Shown piece by piece: positions 34,883 to 43,655 of a DNA stretch of 64,000 nt (its first letter is position 1; every line of letters starts with the position of its first letter). This DNA comes from Haladaptatus halobius (GTDB lineage Archaea > Halobacteriota > Halobacteria > Halobacteriales > Haladaptataceae): the NCBI RefSeq assembly GCF_020618475.1, contig NZ_CP085335.1:1302001-1366000 (forward strand). The letters run 5' to 3'. The translations under genes and the position numbers were made by a program. A model generated the notes under the pieces. That model did no database searches. It was not told the origin of the DNA and saw nothing but the letters and a program-made list of their open reading frames with translations.

Positions 34883-35737
34883 GTGTTCTATCACGACGGA
34901 GGAAAACTACAGTACGAGGTGGAGGTAGAGGAACCGGACCCGGCGTTCGCGAAGATGCTCCAGCAGGCCATCGGCGGCGTAGAGGGGGAGATGCGGGTCG
35001 CCATGTAGTATCTGTTCCAGGCGTGGGCGCTCCCACAGAAACACGACGAGTACCGGCACGCTCTGTTGGAAACCGCGACCGAGGAACTCGGTCACATCGA
35101 GATGCTGGCGACCGCCGTCGCCAAGAACTTAGAGGGCGCTCCGATCGAACTCCGCGAACAGATGAGTCAGGATCGAGCCGTGAACGCCGCGATGAGCGGG
35201 ATGCAGCCGCGCCAGCTGCTCTCGTCGGGACTCCACGCGATGCCGGTGGACAGCAACGGCTTCCCGTTCAACGGGAACTACGCCGTCGCCAGCGGAAACC
35301 TCGCGGCGGACATGTACGCCAACGTCATGGCCGAATCGACCGGGCGGCTGCTGGCGACGAGGTTGTGGGAGGCGACCGACGACGAGGGGATGAAGGATAT
35401 GCTCGCGTACCTCATCGCCCGCGACACCATGCACCAGAACCAGTGGCTCGCTCTCTTGCAGGACCTAGGCGACCCCGAAGACATGTTCGATCACCTGCCG
35501 GTTCCGGACAGCTTCCCCGACGACAAGGAGAACGAGGAGTTCAACTACTCGTTCATGTCCACGGACGTGAACGAGCCGCTGGACCCCGAGAAACCGTGGA
35601 CCCAGGGCGAGTCCGTCGACGGCGAGGGAACGTTCTCGTTCATCCGCGAGCAGAACCTGAAGGGGCCGATGGCGAACCTCCAGTCTCCGAACCCGAAGAC
35701 GCACAACGAAGCGAAAGAGCAGGGCGAAGACGACTGA
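34883..35737 (+). pseudogene. Manganese catalase gene with an in-frame amber codon
   Basis: The frame from the GTG at 34883 encodes a Mn-catalase of 284 residues (VFYHDGGKLQYEVEVEEPDP start, TEELGHIEMLA, NGNYAVASGNLAADMYAN, RDTMHQNQW). Codon 42 (35006-35008) is TAG. The family has Gln there (VAMQYLFQ), so one C-to-T change explains it. The first manganese-ligand Glu (EGEM) lies before the stop and the others (EELGH, MAEST, DTMHQ) after it. A restart at TTG 35066 would lack the first ligand and could not be a full enzyme. Read-through or suppression by a special tRNA is possible but there is no evidence for it here. No pyl genes are seen. Confidence 0.82.
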
Positions 35738-35785
35738 TTCGCCGCCGCCCATACGCCTTTTATCCGTGCCGCCGAACCCCCAGCC

Positions 35786-36850
35786 ATGCGAGTCGGCGTG
35801 GTCGTCAACCCCATCGCCGGGATGGGCGGGCGAGTCGGTCTGAAGGGCACGGACGGGAAAGTCGCGGAGGCGCGGGAGCGCGGGGCGGAACGACGTGCGC
35901 CGGACAGGGCTGTCGCCGCCCTGTCCGCGCTCGGAGAGCGGGCACCCGTCGCGGAGATTCTGACTTTCGGGGGCGAGATGGGTGCGGAGGAAGCGCGGCG
36001 TGCGGGGTTCGACCCCGAAATCGTCGGCGAACCGTCCGGGAGCGAAACGACCGCCGAGGATACCCGCGAAGCGGTTCGCCGACTGGTAGCGGAGAACGTC
36101 GACCTGATTCTGTTCGTCGGCGGGGATGGAACCGCGGTCGACGTGGCGGATACGCTGGCCGGGGTCGACGCCGACGTCCCCGTGCTCGGAGTTCCCGCCG
36201 GAGTGAAGATTTACTCGTCGGTGTTCGCGGTGACGCCGAAGGCGGCGGGCCGAATCGCCGCCTCGTTCGACCGCGTCGAGGAGCGCGAGGTGAACGATAT
36301 CGACGAGGAGGCCTATCGGGGCGGCGAGGTTCGGGCCGAACTGAAGGCCGTCGCGCGCGTACCCGTGGCCGACGCGCTCCAGTCGAGCAAGCAACTCGGC
36401 GGCGGCACCGTCGAGAGCCTCGCGGCGGGGTTCGCGGACGACGTGGAAGACGGCGTCACTTACGTCTTCGGGCCCGGAAGCACGGTCGGCGCGATACAGT
36501 CGGAACTGGGATTCGACGGTTCGCCGCTGGGCGTCGACGTGTGGCGCGACGGCAAGACGCTGGCCTACGATGCGAACGAGGGGGAGATATTGAACCATCT
36601 CGGCGAGCGAAACGCAATCGTCGTCTCGCCCATCGGCGGACAGGGATTCGTCTTCGGGCGCGGGAACGACCAGATTTCGCCCGACGTGATTCGCCGGTCC
36701 GACGTGGAGGTCGTCGCTTCGAAGACGAAACTCGACGGAATCGGCGTCCTCCGCGTCGATACAGGCGACGAGGACGTGGACGACTCGCTCCGCGGCTGGC
36801 GAAAGGTACGAGTCGGGCGTTTCGAACGGCGGCTGTTGAAGGTCGTGTGA
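35786..36850 (+). CDS. ATP-NAD kinase family protein
   Basis: A 354-residue member of the NAD kinase superfamily. It has VVVNPIAGMGGRVGLKGTDG at the N-terminus and the nucleotide-binding motif FVGGDGTAVDVADT, then PAGVKIYSSVFA. It is longer than bacterial NadK; haloarchaea often carry this long form beside a standard NadK. NAD phosphorylation is plausible but unproven. A promoter-like CTTTTATCC lies about 30 bases upstream. Confidence 0.86.
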   Translation: MRVGVVVNPIAGMGGRVGLKGTDGKVAEARERGAERRAPDRAVAALSALGERAPVAEILTFGGEMGAEEARRAGFDPEIVGEPSGSETTAEDTREAVRRLVAENVDLILFVGGDGTAVDVADTLAGVDADVPVLGVPAGVKIYSSVFAVTPKAAGRIAASFDRVEEREVNDIDEEAYRGGEVRAELKAVARVPVADALQSSKQLGGGTVESLAAGFADDVEDGVTYVFGPGSTVGAIQSELGFDGSPLGVDVWRDGKTLAYDANEGEILNHLGERNAIVVSPIGGQGFVFGRGNDQISPDVIRRSDVEVVASKTKLDGIGVLRVDTGDEDVDDSLRGWRKVRVGRFERRLLKVV

Positions 36851-36903
36851 GACATCTAGTGTCATACGGTGAGGCTTAAGGGTTCGCGCGAAAATGGAAG
36901 GAT

Positions 36904-37932
36904 ATGGAAACACGGAAGGTACAGCGACTGGGACCGTCGACGCTAGCGATGACGCTGCCCGCCGAGTGGGCGCAAGAACACGGGGTCGAGAAAGGCGACG
37001 AGGTGTCGCTTCGGATCAGCGGCAAAGGCTCGCTCACCGTCCTTCCGGAGTCGGCGCACGACGACGAGGTCGAGGCGACGATTCACACCGAGCAACTCGA
37101 CGCGGACGCGGTGGAACGGGCTATCGTCGCCCAGTACGTGCTCGGGCGGCGGGTCATCCACGTCGAGAGCGACGAGACCTTGGAGAGCAGTCACATCAAC
37201 GCCGTCTACAACGCGGAGACGCAGTTGATGGGACTCGGCGTCATCGAGGAGACGCCCGACAGCATCGCCATTCGGTGTTCCGTCGACCCCGAGGATTTCG
37301 ATCTGGACAACCTGCTGGAGCGACTGGAGAACACGGGGAGCACCATGCGCGGCGAGGCGGTGAAGGCGCTGGCTCACGGAAACCCCGATCTCGCACAGCG
37401 GGCGCTGAACCGCGAGCGACAGGCGAACAAGATATTCGTCCTCCTCCTGCGTCTCATCTTCACGGCCCACGAGAATCCGAATCTTGCCCGCGCGGTGGGA
37501 CTGGACAGCGGTTTCCCCCTCATCGGCTATCGTTCGATAGCGAAGAACCTCGAACTAACCGCCGACAACGCGGAGGACATCGCGGACATCGTCCTCGAAG
37601 CCGACGGCCACACCCTCGAAGTGGACGGAAGCACCATGCGCCGCATCCGGGAGTTCACCGACCAAGTGGACGAGGTGACCGCGCTGGCGGTGCAGGCGGC
37701 GGTCGAGCGCGACTACGACATGACGCTCGAAGTCCGGCGGAAATTCCACGAACTCGGCGACCGCGAGTCGGACATCCTCTCCGACCTCCCCGAGATGTCG
37801 AACGAAGACCTACTGCAGGTTCGGGACGTGCTCGTCAGTCTCCAGCAGACCGCCCAGTACGCCATGCGGAACGCCGAGATTGCCGCGAATCTGGCGCTGA
37901 ACGAGGAGAGCGAACACACGACCATCAACTGA
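36904..37932 (+). CDS. phoU: PhoU-type regulator with N-terminal AbrB-like domain
   Basis: A 342-residue protein. Residues 1-50 form a swapped-hairpin AbrB/SpoVT-like domain (KVQRLGPSTLAMTLPAEWA, VEKGDEVSLRI). The rest is two PhoU three-helix units. Such proteins regulate phosphate uptake in haloarchaea, the AbrB part probably binding DNA. No pst transport genes are next to it. Confidence 0.9.
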   Translation: METRKVQRLGPSTLAMTLPAEWAQEHGVEKGDEVSLRISGKGSLTVLPESAHDDEVEATIHTEQLDADAVERAIVAQYVLGRRVIHVESDETLESSHINAVYNAETQLMGLGVIEETPDSIAIRCSVDPEDFDLDNLLERLENTGSTMRGEAVKALAHGNPDLAQRALNRERQANKIFVLLLRLIFTAHENPNLARAVGLDSGFPLIGYRSIAKNLELTADNAEDIADIVLEADGHTLEVDGSTMRRIREFTDQVDEVTALAVQAAVERDYDMTLEVRRKFHELGDRESDILSDLPEMSNEDLLQVRDVLVSLQQTAQYAMRNAEIAANLALNEESEHTTIN

Positions 37933-37971
37933 GCGACGGCGGATTTTCGGCGTGTGGTGACGGACTACGCC

Positions 37972-38406
37972 TCAGTCTGCACCCACCTCCGCCGTCGCGT
38001 CTTCGCCGACGATATCGGCCTCCTTCTTTCCGGTCAGCGGATTCCGCGAACCGATTCGGCAGGCGAAGTCGGGGTGTTCTGCGAAGTGTCGAACCAGCAA
38101 GTGTCTGCGCGACCCCGTGATTCCGGTTCGCCCCACGTCTTCCGCCGTGAACTCGTCCGGCAGTCGGTCGAACAGCCGAGTCATCGCGTCGAAACTCTGA
38201 AACACCTTCGCGTTCCCCGCCGAGTCGGCGCTCCGGCGGGACACCTCGTAGCTTCCGTCCTCGCGGAACGTGCCCGCTGTGCGGAAGAACTCGCGGCGTT
38301 CCGTCAGGGCGTCGCCGACGGCGTCCTGCAGTTCGGTCGCCGCCTCGCGTGACAACTCGTAGGACTGCCCGTCTATGTCCAAAACTATCGATTCACCGTC
38401 TCGCAT
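37972..38406 (-). CDS. Conserved haloarchaeal hypothetical protein (144 aa)
   Basis: A 144-residue protein with a beta-hairpin start (DGESIVLDIDGQSYELSREAA, in two strands), a helical middle, and a basic C-terminal part (GITGSRRHLLVRHFAEHPDF). No recognised motif. Its halophilic composition and position on its own transcript support it as real. Confidence 0.7.
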   Translation of the reverse strand: MRDGESIVLDIDGQSYELSREAATELQDAVGDALTERREFFRTAGTFREDGSYEVSRRSADSAGNAKVFQSFDAMTRLFDRLPDEFTAEDVGRTGITGSRRHLLVRHFAEHPDFACRIGSRNPLTGKKEADIVGEDATAEVGAD

Positions 38407-38456
38407 CGCCGTTACGGCACTCTCATCGCCCGAGAAGAACTCGACCAGGAGAGTGA

Positions 38457-39587
38457 CTACTCCGTGGCATATGCAAAAATGGTCACGCTGGATTCAAAAC
38501 TCTGTCGGTGAGGGAAAGTATCGCGTCGCTCGGGCGTCGGAAACCGGGAGACGTCCGAGAAGCCCTCCGTCGTCGCTCGCGTCGTTCCGCCGGGCGAGGT
38601 CGTTCCGTTCGCCCGCTCGACTGCGCCCTCGACCGAGTCGTTCTCGAAGATGTGTGTCTCGATTCGCTTCTCGTAGGTCAACTGGCGAAGCGGCACGCGA
38701 ACCGTGTCGCCAGTAGGGAGTTCGACCCTCGCGTAGAAATCGATCTTCAGGCCGGTCACTTGGTTGTTTTCGAGGTGGCTCACCCACCACTCGTCGAGTT
38801 GCTGGTTGCGGATGACGGTCTGCATCCGAACCGTCTTCTCTGACTTCGCCGGAATCGTGTACGGTCGCCCGGTCGTTCCCTCCCCGATCGGAATTCCGTT
38901 CATCGTCATCTCGTACCCGATCTCCGAGATGGTGTACGGCACTTGCTTCGGGTTGTACATTCGCATCCGCATCCGGATGGGCGTCCGCTCGCGCGTCACG
39001 GAACCCCAGTTCGCACTCGTCTCGTTCACGTAGAGCACGGGGTCGGAGACGAATGGCGCGTTCGCGTTCACCGGGCGCGTCTCCGTCGAGTTGAACTCGC
39101 CGATGATATCCGTCTCTATCCGCTGGCTGTACGGAACGCGCACCGACCGACCGACGAGCGACGAACTGACCTCCGACTGGATTCGAAGCGTCGTCCGCTC
39201 GTCGTTCTGGAGGTGGGTCACCCACCACTCGGGAATCTTCACGTTCCGCATCCGCGTCGAGAACCGAAGCGTCGTGTTCCCGCGGTCGAGTCCGAGATTT
39301 GACCGCGCGCCCGAGGCCATCGCCACGTCGTTCATCTCGACGGTGTAGTTCACCGACGTGTTTCCGACTCTCACGCCGAAAGAGTTGAGGTTGTCGACGA
39401 CGAGCGCGGTTCGTATCTCCGTCGTCTCGTTCGTCACGTTCCCGAACTCGTTGTCCACGCCGACGACGCGCGGCACACCGAGAGCGCCGGAGAGCACGCC
39501 CGCCCCGGCGAGCGCGGCGACGAGGACGACGGCGAGAAACCCACGCTTTCCGATGGGTAACAGCGTCTTGAGCAGTCCCACGACCAT
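38457..39587 (-). CDS. LEA14-type (WHy domain) protein with membrane anchor
   Basis: A 376-residue protein with an N-terminal membrane helix (GFLAVVLVAALAGAGVLSG) and two related beta-sandwich units of about 120 residues each, both with the water-stress pattern: ALVVDNLNSFGVRVGNTSVNY with EWWVTHLQNDE, and RMRMYNPKQVPYTISEIGYEM with EWWVSHLENNQ. It belongs to the LEA type 2 group, linked with desiccation and salt tolerance. The last 60 residues are Thr-rich and then basic, and may include read-on past a lost stop. Confidence 0.8.
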   Translation of the reverse strand: MVVGLLKTLLPIGKRGFLAVVLVAALAGAGVLSGALGVPRVVGVDNEFGNVTNETTEIRTALVVDNLNSFGVRVGNTSVNYTVEMNDVAMASGARSNLGLDRGNTTLRFSTRMRNVKIPEWWVTHLQNDERTTLRIQSEVSSSLVGRSVRVPYSQRIETDIIGEFNSTETRPVNANAPFVSDPVLYVNETSANWGSVTRERTPIRMRMRMYNPKQVPYTISEIGYEMTMNGIPIGEGTTGRPYTIPAKSEKTVRMQTVIRNQQLDEWWVSHLENNQVTGLKIDFYARVELPTGDTVRVPLRQLTYEKRIETHIFENDSVEGAVERANGTTSPGGTTRATTEGFSDVSRFPTPERRDTFPHRQSFESSVTIFAYATE

Positions 39588-39698
39588 ACGGATGTTCCAG
39601 CAGAGTGGTACTAAAAAACCCTCGGGTCACGTATCTGTCATCGATCCCACCGTATCCGAGTAGAATGAACTAAGTCGGCGGTCGGGAAAGGGAGTCAC

Positions 39699-39887
39699 AT
39701 GGCAGGAAATCAGGCAGTTTCGACGGACATGGGGGTTGGCCTCTCCGTGCTATTCGTGCTCGTCGCAGTCGTCGGCGCGGTGGTGATGTTCGCCACACCC
39801 GGAACGGAAACCGCCGCGTGGGGCTTCGCAACCGCCATCGTCGCGGGCGTGCTGGCTATCACGGCGACGCACCTCTACTCGAATTGA
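39699..39887 (+). CDS. Small membrane protein (62 aa)
   Basis: A 62-residue protein with two hydrophobic helices (VGLSVLFVLVAVVGAVVMFAT and GFATAIVAGVLAITATHLY) joined by a short Gly/Thr/Glu loop. It appears to be a conserved small membrane protein of haloarchaea. Function unknown. Confidence 0.68.
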   Translation: MAGNQAVSTDMGVGLSVLFVLVAVVGAVVMFATPGTETAAWGFATAIVAGVLAITATHLYSN

Positions 39888-39954
39888 CGCGAAATCAGCA
39901 CTTGTTCTCCGGGGGATAATGGTTAAGACCGTCAGGCGCGTAGTGTTGGTGAGG

Positions 39955-40179
39955 ATGACAGATTTCAGCGACGAGGAACGGCGTATCCTCGAGTTCCTAC
40001 GCGATAGCGTCGCTGGCGGTGAGCGCTACTTCCGCGCGAAGAACATCGCCAAGCACCTCGGTCTCTCCTCGAAGCAGGTCGGGTCTAGACTCCCGAAACT
40101 CGCCGAGAAGTCCGAGGATGTGGATATCGAAAAGTGGGGGCGCGCCCGTTCGACGACGTGGAAGGTTAGCCCGAACTAA
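39955..40179 (+). CDS. Small winged-helix protein (74 aa)
   Basis: A 74-residue winged-helix protein: DEERRILEFLRDSVAGGERYF, AKNIAKHLGLSSKQVGSRL, then the wing WGRARSTTWKV. This corresponds to a haloarchaeal family of tiny DNA-binding proteins (DUF7123 as I recall). The ATG at 39955 gives the full domain. Confidence 0.78.
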   Translation: MTDFSDEERRILEFLRDSVAGGERYFRAKNIAKHLGLSSKQVGSRLPKLAEKSEDVDIEKWGRARSTTWKVSPN

Positions 40180-40217
40180 GTGGCTGGATTTTTACCGCCA
40201 CGCGCCAATCTATTCGT

Positions 40218-40649
40218 ATGACTGTCCGGGTAGAGCGAACTTTCGACCTCCCCGTCCCTCCGGAGGAGGTTTGGGAGTTCATCGCCGACCCAAAGCGGCG
40301 AGCCAGCGCCATCAGCGTCGTCGCCGAGTACGACGCGGAGGCCGGGAGCAATCGTGCGACGTGGCACATCGAGCTTCCGATTCCGTTCGTGAGCCGAACG
40401 ATTCCGGTCGAAACCGAGGACGTCGTCCGCGACGAACCGAGGTACGTGAAGTTCGTCGGGCGCTCGTCGGCCATGCGCGTGACCGGAGAGCACGAGATTC
40501 TTCCCGCGGAGGGTGGCTGTCAACTCGTCAACCGGTTCGTCGTCGAAGGTCGTATTCCCGGCATCGAACGCTATTTCAAGAAGCACTTGGACGACGAACT
40601 GTCGAATCTCGAAGATGCTCTTCGGGACGAAGTCGGTGTCACGTCGTGA
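40218..40649 (+). CDS. SRPBCC (START-like) family protein
   Basis: A 143-residue SRPBCC protein: RTFDLPVPPEEVWEFIADP at the N-terminus, the beta-sheet core, and a C-terminal helix ending KKHLDDELSNLEDAL. The family holds hydrophobic ligands, and relatives include CoxG and polyketide cyclases. The stop overlaps the GTG of the nitrilase gene. Confidence 0.86.
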   Translation: MTVRVERTFDLPVPPEEVWEFIADPKRRASAISVVAEYDAEAGSNRATWHIELPIPFVSRTIPVETEDVVRDEPRYVKFVGRSSAMRVTGEHEILPAEGGCQLVNRFVVEGRIPGIERYFKKHLDDELSNLEDALRDEVGVTS

Positions 40650-41446
40650 GACTCGCGCTCGCACAGCTGGCTATCGAAGGCGGCAACGTGGAGTCGAACC
40701 GCGAGCGGGCGGCGGACGCCATCGAATCGGCGGCGCGACGCGGTGCGGATATCGTCGCACTCCCCGAAATATTCAACGTCGGCTACTTCGCCTTCGAAAC
40801 CTACCAGCGAAACGCGGAGGCGTTGGACGGGTCGACACTCTCGCGGGTGAGCGACCTCGCCGCGGAGCACGGAGTCGGCGTCCTCGCGGGGAGCATCGTC
40901 GAAGACCTCTCTCTGACGGACGGCGAGACACCCGACGACGAAGGGCTCGCCAACACGTCGGTCTTCTTCGACCGCGACGGACGGCGGCGGGCGGTGTACC
41001 GGAAACACCACCTCTTCGGCTACGAGTCCGCCGAAGCCGAGATGCTCGTCCCCGGCGAGTCGCTCGGCATCGCGGAGTTTGAGAGCGTGACCCTCGGAAT
41101 GACGACCTGCTATGACCTGCGATTCCCCGAACTCTACCGGGACATCGCGGAGGCGGGCGCGACGCTCGTGCTCGTCCCGAGCGCGTGGCCCTACCCCCGC
41201 ATCGAACACTGGACGGTACTCTCACGGGCGCGTGCTATCGAAAATCAGTGTTTTCTCGCCACCATAAACGGCTCCGGATCGTACGAAGACGCGACCCTCC
41301 TCGGTCGTTCGACGGTGTACGACCCGTGGGGAACGCTCCTCGCCAGCACGGGCGACGAACCGGAACTCGTCGTCACCGACATCGACCCTGCGCGCGTCGA
41401 GCGCGTGCGCGAGGAGTTCCCGGCGTGGCACGACAGGCGGCGCTAG
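40646..41446 (+). CDS. Carbon-nitrogen hydrolase (nitrilase superfamily)
   Basis: A 266-residue nitrilase superfamily enzyme. The catalytic triad is visible: Glu in ALPEIFN, Lys in YRKHHLFGYE, Cys in TTCYDLRFPEL. It cleaves C-N bonds of amides, and omega-amidase-type enzymes are the closest in general pattern. The GTG start overlaps the upstream stop (GTGA), so the two genes are translated together. Confidence 0.9.
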   Translation: MRLALAQLAIEGGNVESNRERAADAIESAARRGADIVALPEIFNVGYFAFETYQRNAEALDGSTLSRVSDLAAEHGVGVLAGSIVEDLSLTDGETPDDEGLANTSVFFDRDGRRRAVYRKHHLFGYESAEAEMLVPGESLGIAEFESVTLGMTTCYDLRFPELYRDIAEAGATLVLVPSAWPYPRIEHWTVLSRARAIENQCFLATINGSGSYEDATLLGRSTVYDPWGTLLASTGDEPELVVTDIDPARVERVREEFPAWHDRRR

Positions 41447-41474
41447 CCGAGCGGAAAACGACGAGGAAGGGTGA

Positions 41475-42060
41475 TTACAGCGCGATCGCGTGGCCGTCGG
41501 AGAGCGTTTCCTGAACGCTGTGGGGGTACGTCATCGCGCCCGAGGACGTGACGATTTTTATCGTGAAGTCCTGGCGCTCTTCGAGGCGCCGGTGATCTGT
41601 TGCGTGTCGAGCACGATGCGGAAGCGGTCTTTCCTGCTGACGAGCACCGGGAGCGAGTCACCTTCGTCCCGAATCTCCTCGACGGCGAACTGAGTGTTAC
41701 TCGGACTGTCACCCATCGTTAGGATACGTCCGTCGTCTGGGCCGAACCACTCGATGGTCGTCGAGAGGTTGATGTCGCCGGAACCGGAGCCTTTCATCAC
41801 CGTGAGGTTGACGTAATCGACCTCGTGGCGGTTCGTCGTCTCGTTGAGGGTGATGTTACCCACCGTGCTGACGACGTGGACGCGGTCAGTCACCTGTGCG
41901 CTACTCTCCGCCCCGGTCTGTTCGGATTTCGATTGGAGGAACTCCGCCGTGTTGATGAGCACGCCCGCCGCAATCGCTGCAACGAGTACCATCGCAATGA
42001 ACACGATGAGTGTCCCAATGCCGACCTGACCACGGTTCGAATCTCGTCCGTCTGTCTCAT
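41475..42060 (-). pseudogene. Archaellin (flagellin) gene with two frame breaks
   Basis: The core frame (from about 42072 down to 41590) encodes RGQVGIGTLIVFIAMV, the prearchaellin cleavage and assembly segment, and SEQTGAESSAQVTDRVHVVST. Two defects are seen. The only nearby ATG (42060) is one base out of frame with this segment. Near 41576-41590 the frame is lost again; a second frame one base away then gives FTIKIVTSSGAMTYPHSV and ends SDGHAIAL with a stop at 41475, a typical archaellin tail. Each break is a one-base loss. A single GTG at 42004 would leave out the cleavage site. No other fla genes are near. Confidence 0.7.
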
Positions 42061-42263
42061 TTTCTTTCGTGTTTATTCACCTTCGATTCCGCGTGATATT
42101 TTGCCGATTTGGTAGCGTATAGTTCGGAGAGAGTTGAATTAAATCTCACATCTCGCTATCATGTGTAAGAATACTATACAGTAATAAATTTGTCATGTAA
42201 AATTCGGATCACAGCGTCGCTACTCATAGATTTTCTAACCGCGGGGAACCAACGCGCTGTTGT
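42061..42263. other. AT-rich intergenic region
   Basis: This stretch holds the promoter side of the archaellin gene (AAAATATC at about 42101-42108, minus-strand reading) and AT-rich DNA with no ORF. Confidence 0.4.
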
Positions 42264-42500
42264 TCAGTCTGCTCGGGGTGCGACCGCTTCGCGTTCGGTC
42301 GCACGCATCTCCGTCGTTATCGCATCAGCCAACGCAAAAACAGCCGCCTTGTGATCAGTTTTCGATTTGTGTATGGATGTCGGTCGTACGCCGAGCGATT
42401 CGTACTCGTCCAATCTAATCGTCTCCCCGTTTCGGTTCTCGAAATCATTACCGACCTCTGCAAGCAGGCCGTGAAGGTGGATAAGCTCCTGCTTCTTCAT
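42264..42500 (-). CDS. UPF0058 family protein
   Basis: A 78-residue protein starting MKKQELIHLHGLLAEVGN, the signature of UPF0058, followed by a short helical C-terminus. Conserved across haloarchaea. The function is unknown. Start at 42500 rather than 42506 to match the family. Confidence 0.86.
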   Translation of the reverse strand: MKKQELIHLHGLLAEVGNDFENRNGETIRLDEYESLGVRPTSIHKSKTDHKAAVFALADAITTEMRATEREAVAPRAD

Positions 42501-42617
42501 AAGCACGCTGATGTAGTGGTTGCAGGGTTATATTATTATCTTGAGTCCCGTTAGCACGCCATACGGTCTATCTCCGAGTTTGAAACGCTTTTATCGAGAG
42601 AGACGTTGGGTACAGGT

Positions 42618-43025
42618 ATGGTCGATTACGACGAACAGCTCGAACGAGCGCTGGACGAGACGCCGGACATCGAAGAGAGCGGCGACAGGTTCGACGTACC
42701 TGACCCGAACGTCCGACAGGAAGGAAACGCCACCGTGTACGAGAACTTTCAGGCGACGCTCAACCGACTCGGGCGCGACGAGGAGCACGTCCTGAAGTTC
42801 GTGCAGAACGAACTCGGAACGAGCGCTCAGATCGACGAGAAGGGTCGTGCGCGTCTGACGGGGTCGTTTTCCGCCGAGCGAATCGAAAACACCATCGAGA
42901 AGTACGCGGAGCAGTTCGTCCGCTGTCCGGAGTGCGGACTGCCGGATACGCGACTCGAACGAGAGCACGGTGCGCTGATGCTTCGCTGCGAGGCGTGTGG
43001 CGCGCGGGCGGCGACGAGCGGCTGA
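42618..43025 (+). CDS. Translation initiation factor aIF2, beta subunit
   Basis: A 135-residue aIF2-beta. The N-terminal helix is followed by the alpha-beta domain (RQEGNATVYENFQATLNRLGR; LKFVQNELGTSAQID) and a C-terminal zinc ribbon with CPECG and CEACG. It is part of the trimer that brings initiator tRNA to the ribosome. Its stop touches the convergent zinc-ribbon gene. Confidence 0.93.
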   Translation: MVDYDEQLERALDETPDIEESGDRFDVPDPNVRQEGNATVYENFQATLNRLGRDEEHVLKFVQNELGTSAQIDEKGRARLTGSFSAERIENTIEKYAEQFVRCPECGLPDTRLEREHGALMLRCEACGARAATSG

Positions 43026-43205
43026 TTACTGGAGCTGTTTCAGGGTCTCCAAGTCACGTTCGGTTCGCGTGAACTCCGACGTTCGCCGAGTCGCGTGGCA
43101 GTTCGGACAGTTGAACTGCCGGTCGGAAGCGGGCAGGTCGTCTGGACTCGATTCCCAATTCTTTCCGCACTCCGGACACAGCAATCGAACGTACGTCTCC
43201 ACCAT
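43026..43205 (-). CDS. Small zinc-ribbon protein (59 aa)
   Basis: A 59-residue protein with two CxxC pairs: VRLLCPECGKNWE and FNCPNCHATRR. It is one of the small CPxCG-type zinc-finger proteins common in haloarchaea. Start ATG at 43205; the stop abuts that of aIF2-beta. Confidence 0.75.
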   Translation of the reverse strand: MVETYVRLLCPECGKNWESSPDDLPASDRQFNCPNCHATRRTSEFTRTERDLETLKQLQ

Positions 43206-43301
43206 ATTCTATGGTGTCGAGGGGTACCGGGAAAAATCTTGTTGGTGGCCGAGTGAAACAGAGCAGTCGCTCCTTGCCGAACTAGCTCGGCCGGAACTAG
43301 C

Positions 43302-43496
43302 TCAGAGTCGCTGGAGGTTCGTCGCTCGTGGCCCTTTGTCGGCCTGTTCGATGTCGAACTCCACTTCTTGGCCCTCCTCCAAATCGGGGCCGCCGACGTC
43401 TTCCATGTGGAAGAACACGTCGTCGTCCGCGTCTTCGGTGTCGATGAAGCCGTAACCGCCAGTGTCGTTGAAGAAGGTGACCGTACCTTTCGCCAT
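43302..43496 (-). CDS. cspA: Cold-shock domain protein
   Basis: A 64-residue cold-shock protein. GTVTFFNDTGGYGFIDTED and DVFFHMEDVGG carry the RNP1 and RNP2 motifs, though the first motif has aromatic residues (YGFI) and DVFFH as in other haloarchaeal Csp. It binds single-stranded nucleic acid. The ATG at 43496 is the conserved start. Confidence 0.93.
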   Translation of the reverse strand: MAKGTVTFFNDTGGYGFIDTEDADDDVFFHMEDVGGPDLEEGQEVEFDIEQADKGPRATNLQRL

Positions 43497-43639
43497 TGCA
43501 ACCGTACAGAGTAGGGTAGAGAGAATAAGAATTGTGGCTGACTGGAGAATACCCACCGCCTTCCGTCGAACCGGGCTTCGAAACGTCCGGCAAGAATTGC
43601 ACCGACGAAACGTATAAGTTCTTGCAAGCAAAAAGATAG

Positions 43640-43655
43640 TTTAGATGTGTCTAAA
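43640..43655 (+). promoter_or_regulatory. Palindromic operator TTTAGA-N4-TCTAAA
   Basis: A perfect 6-4-6 inverted repeat overlaps the GTG at 43647 and lies about 25 bases after a TATA-like GTATAAGTT (43611-43619), so it covers the expected transcription start. Spacing and half-site form recall DtxR/MntR/SirR-type metal regulator sites. Confidence 0.6.

Noticed and set aside
34883..35737. TAG as a pyrrolysine codon in the catalase
   Set aside because: No pyl genes are in the window and the family has Gln at this site, so a C-to-T change is a simpler explanation. Kept only as a test in the findings.
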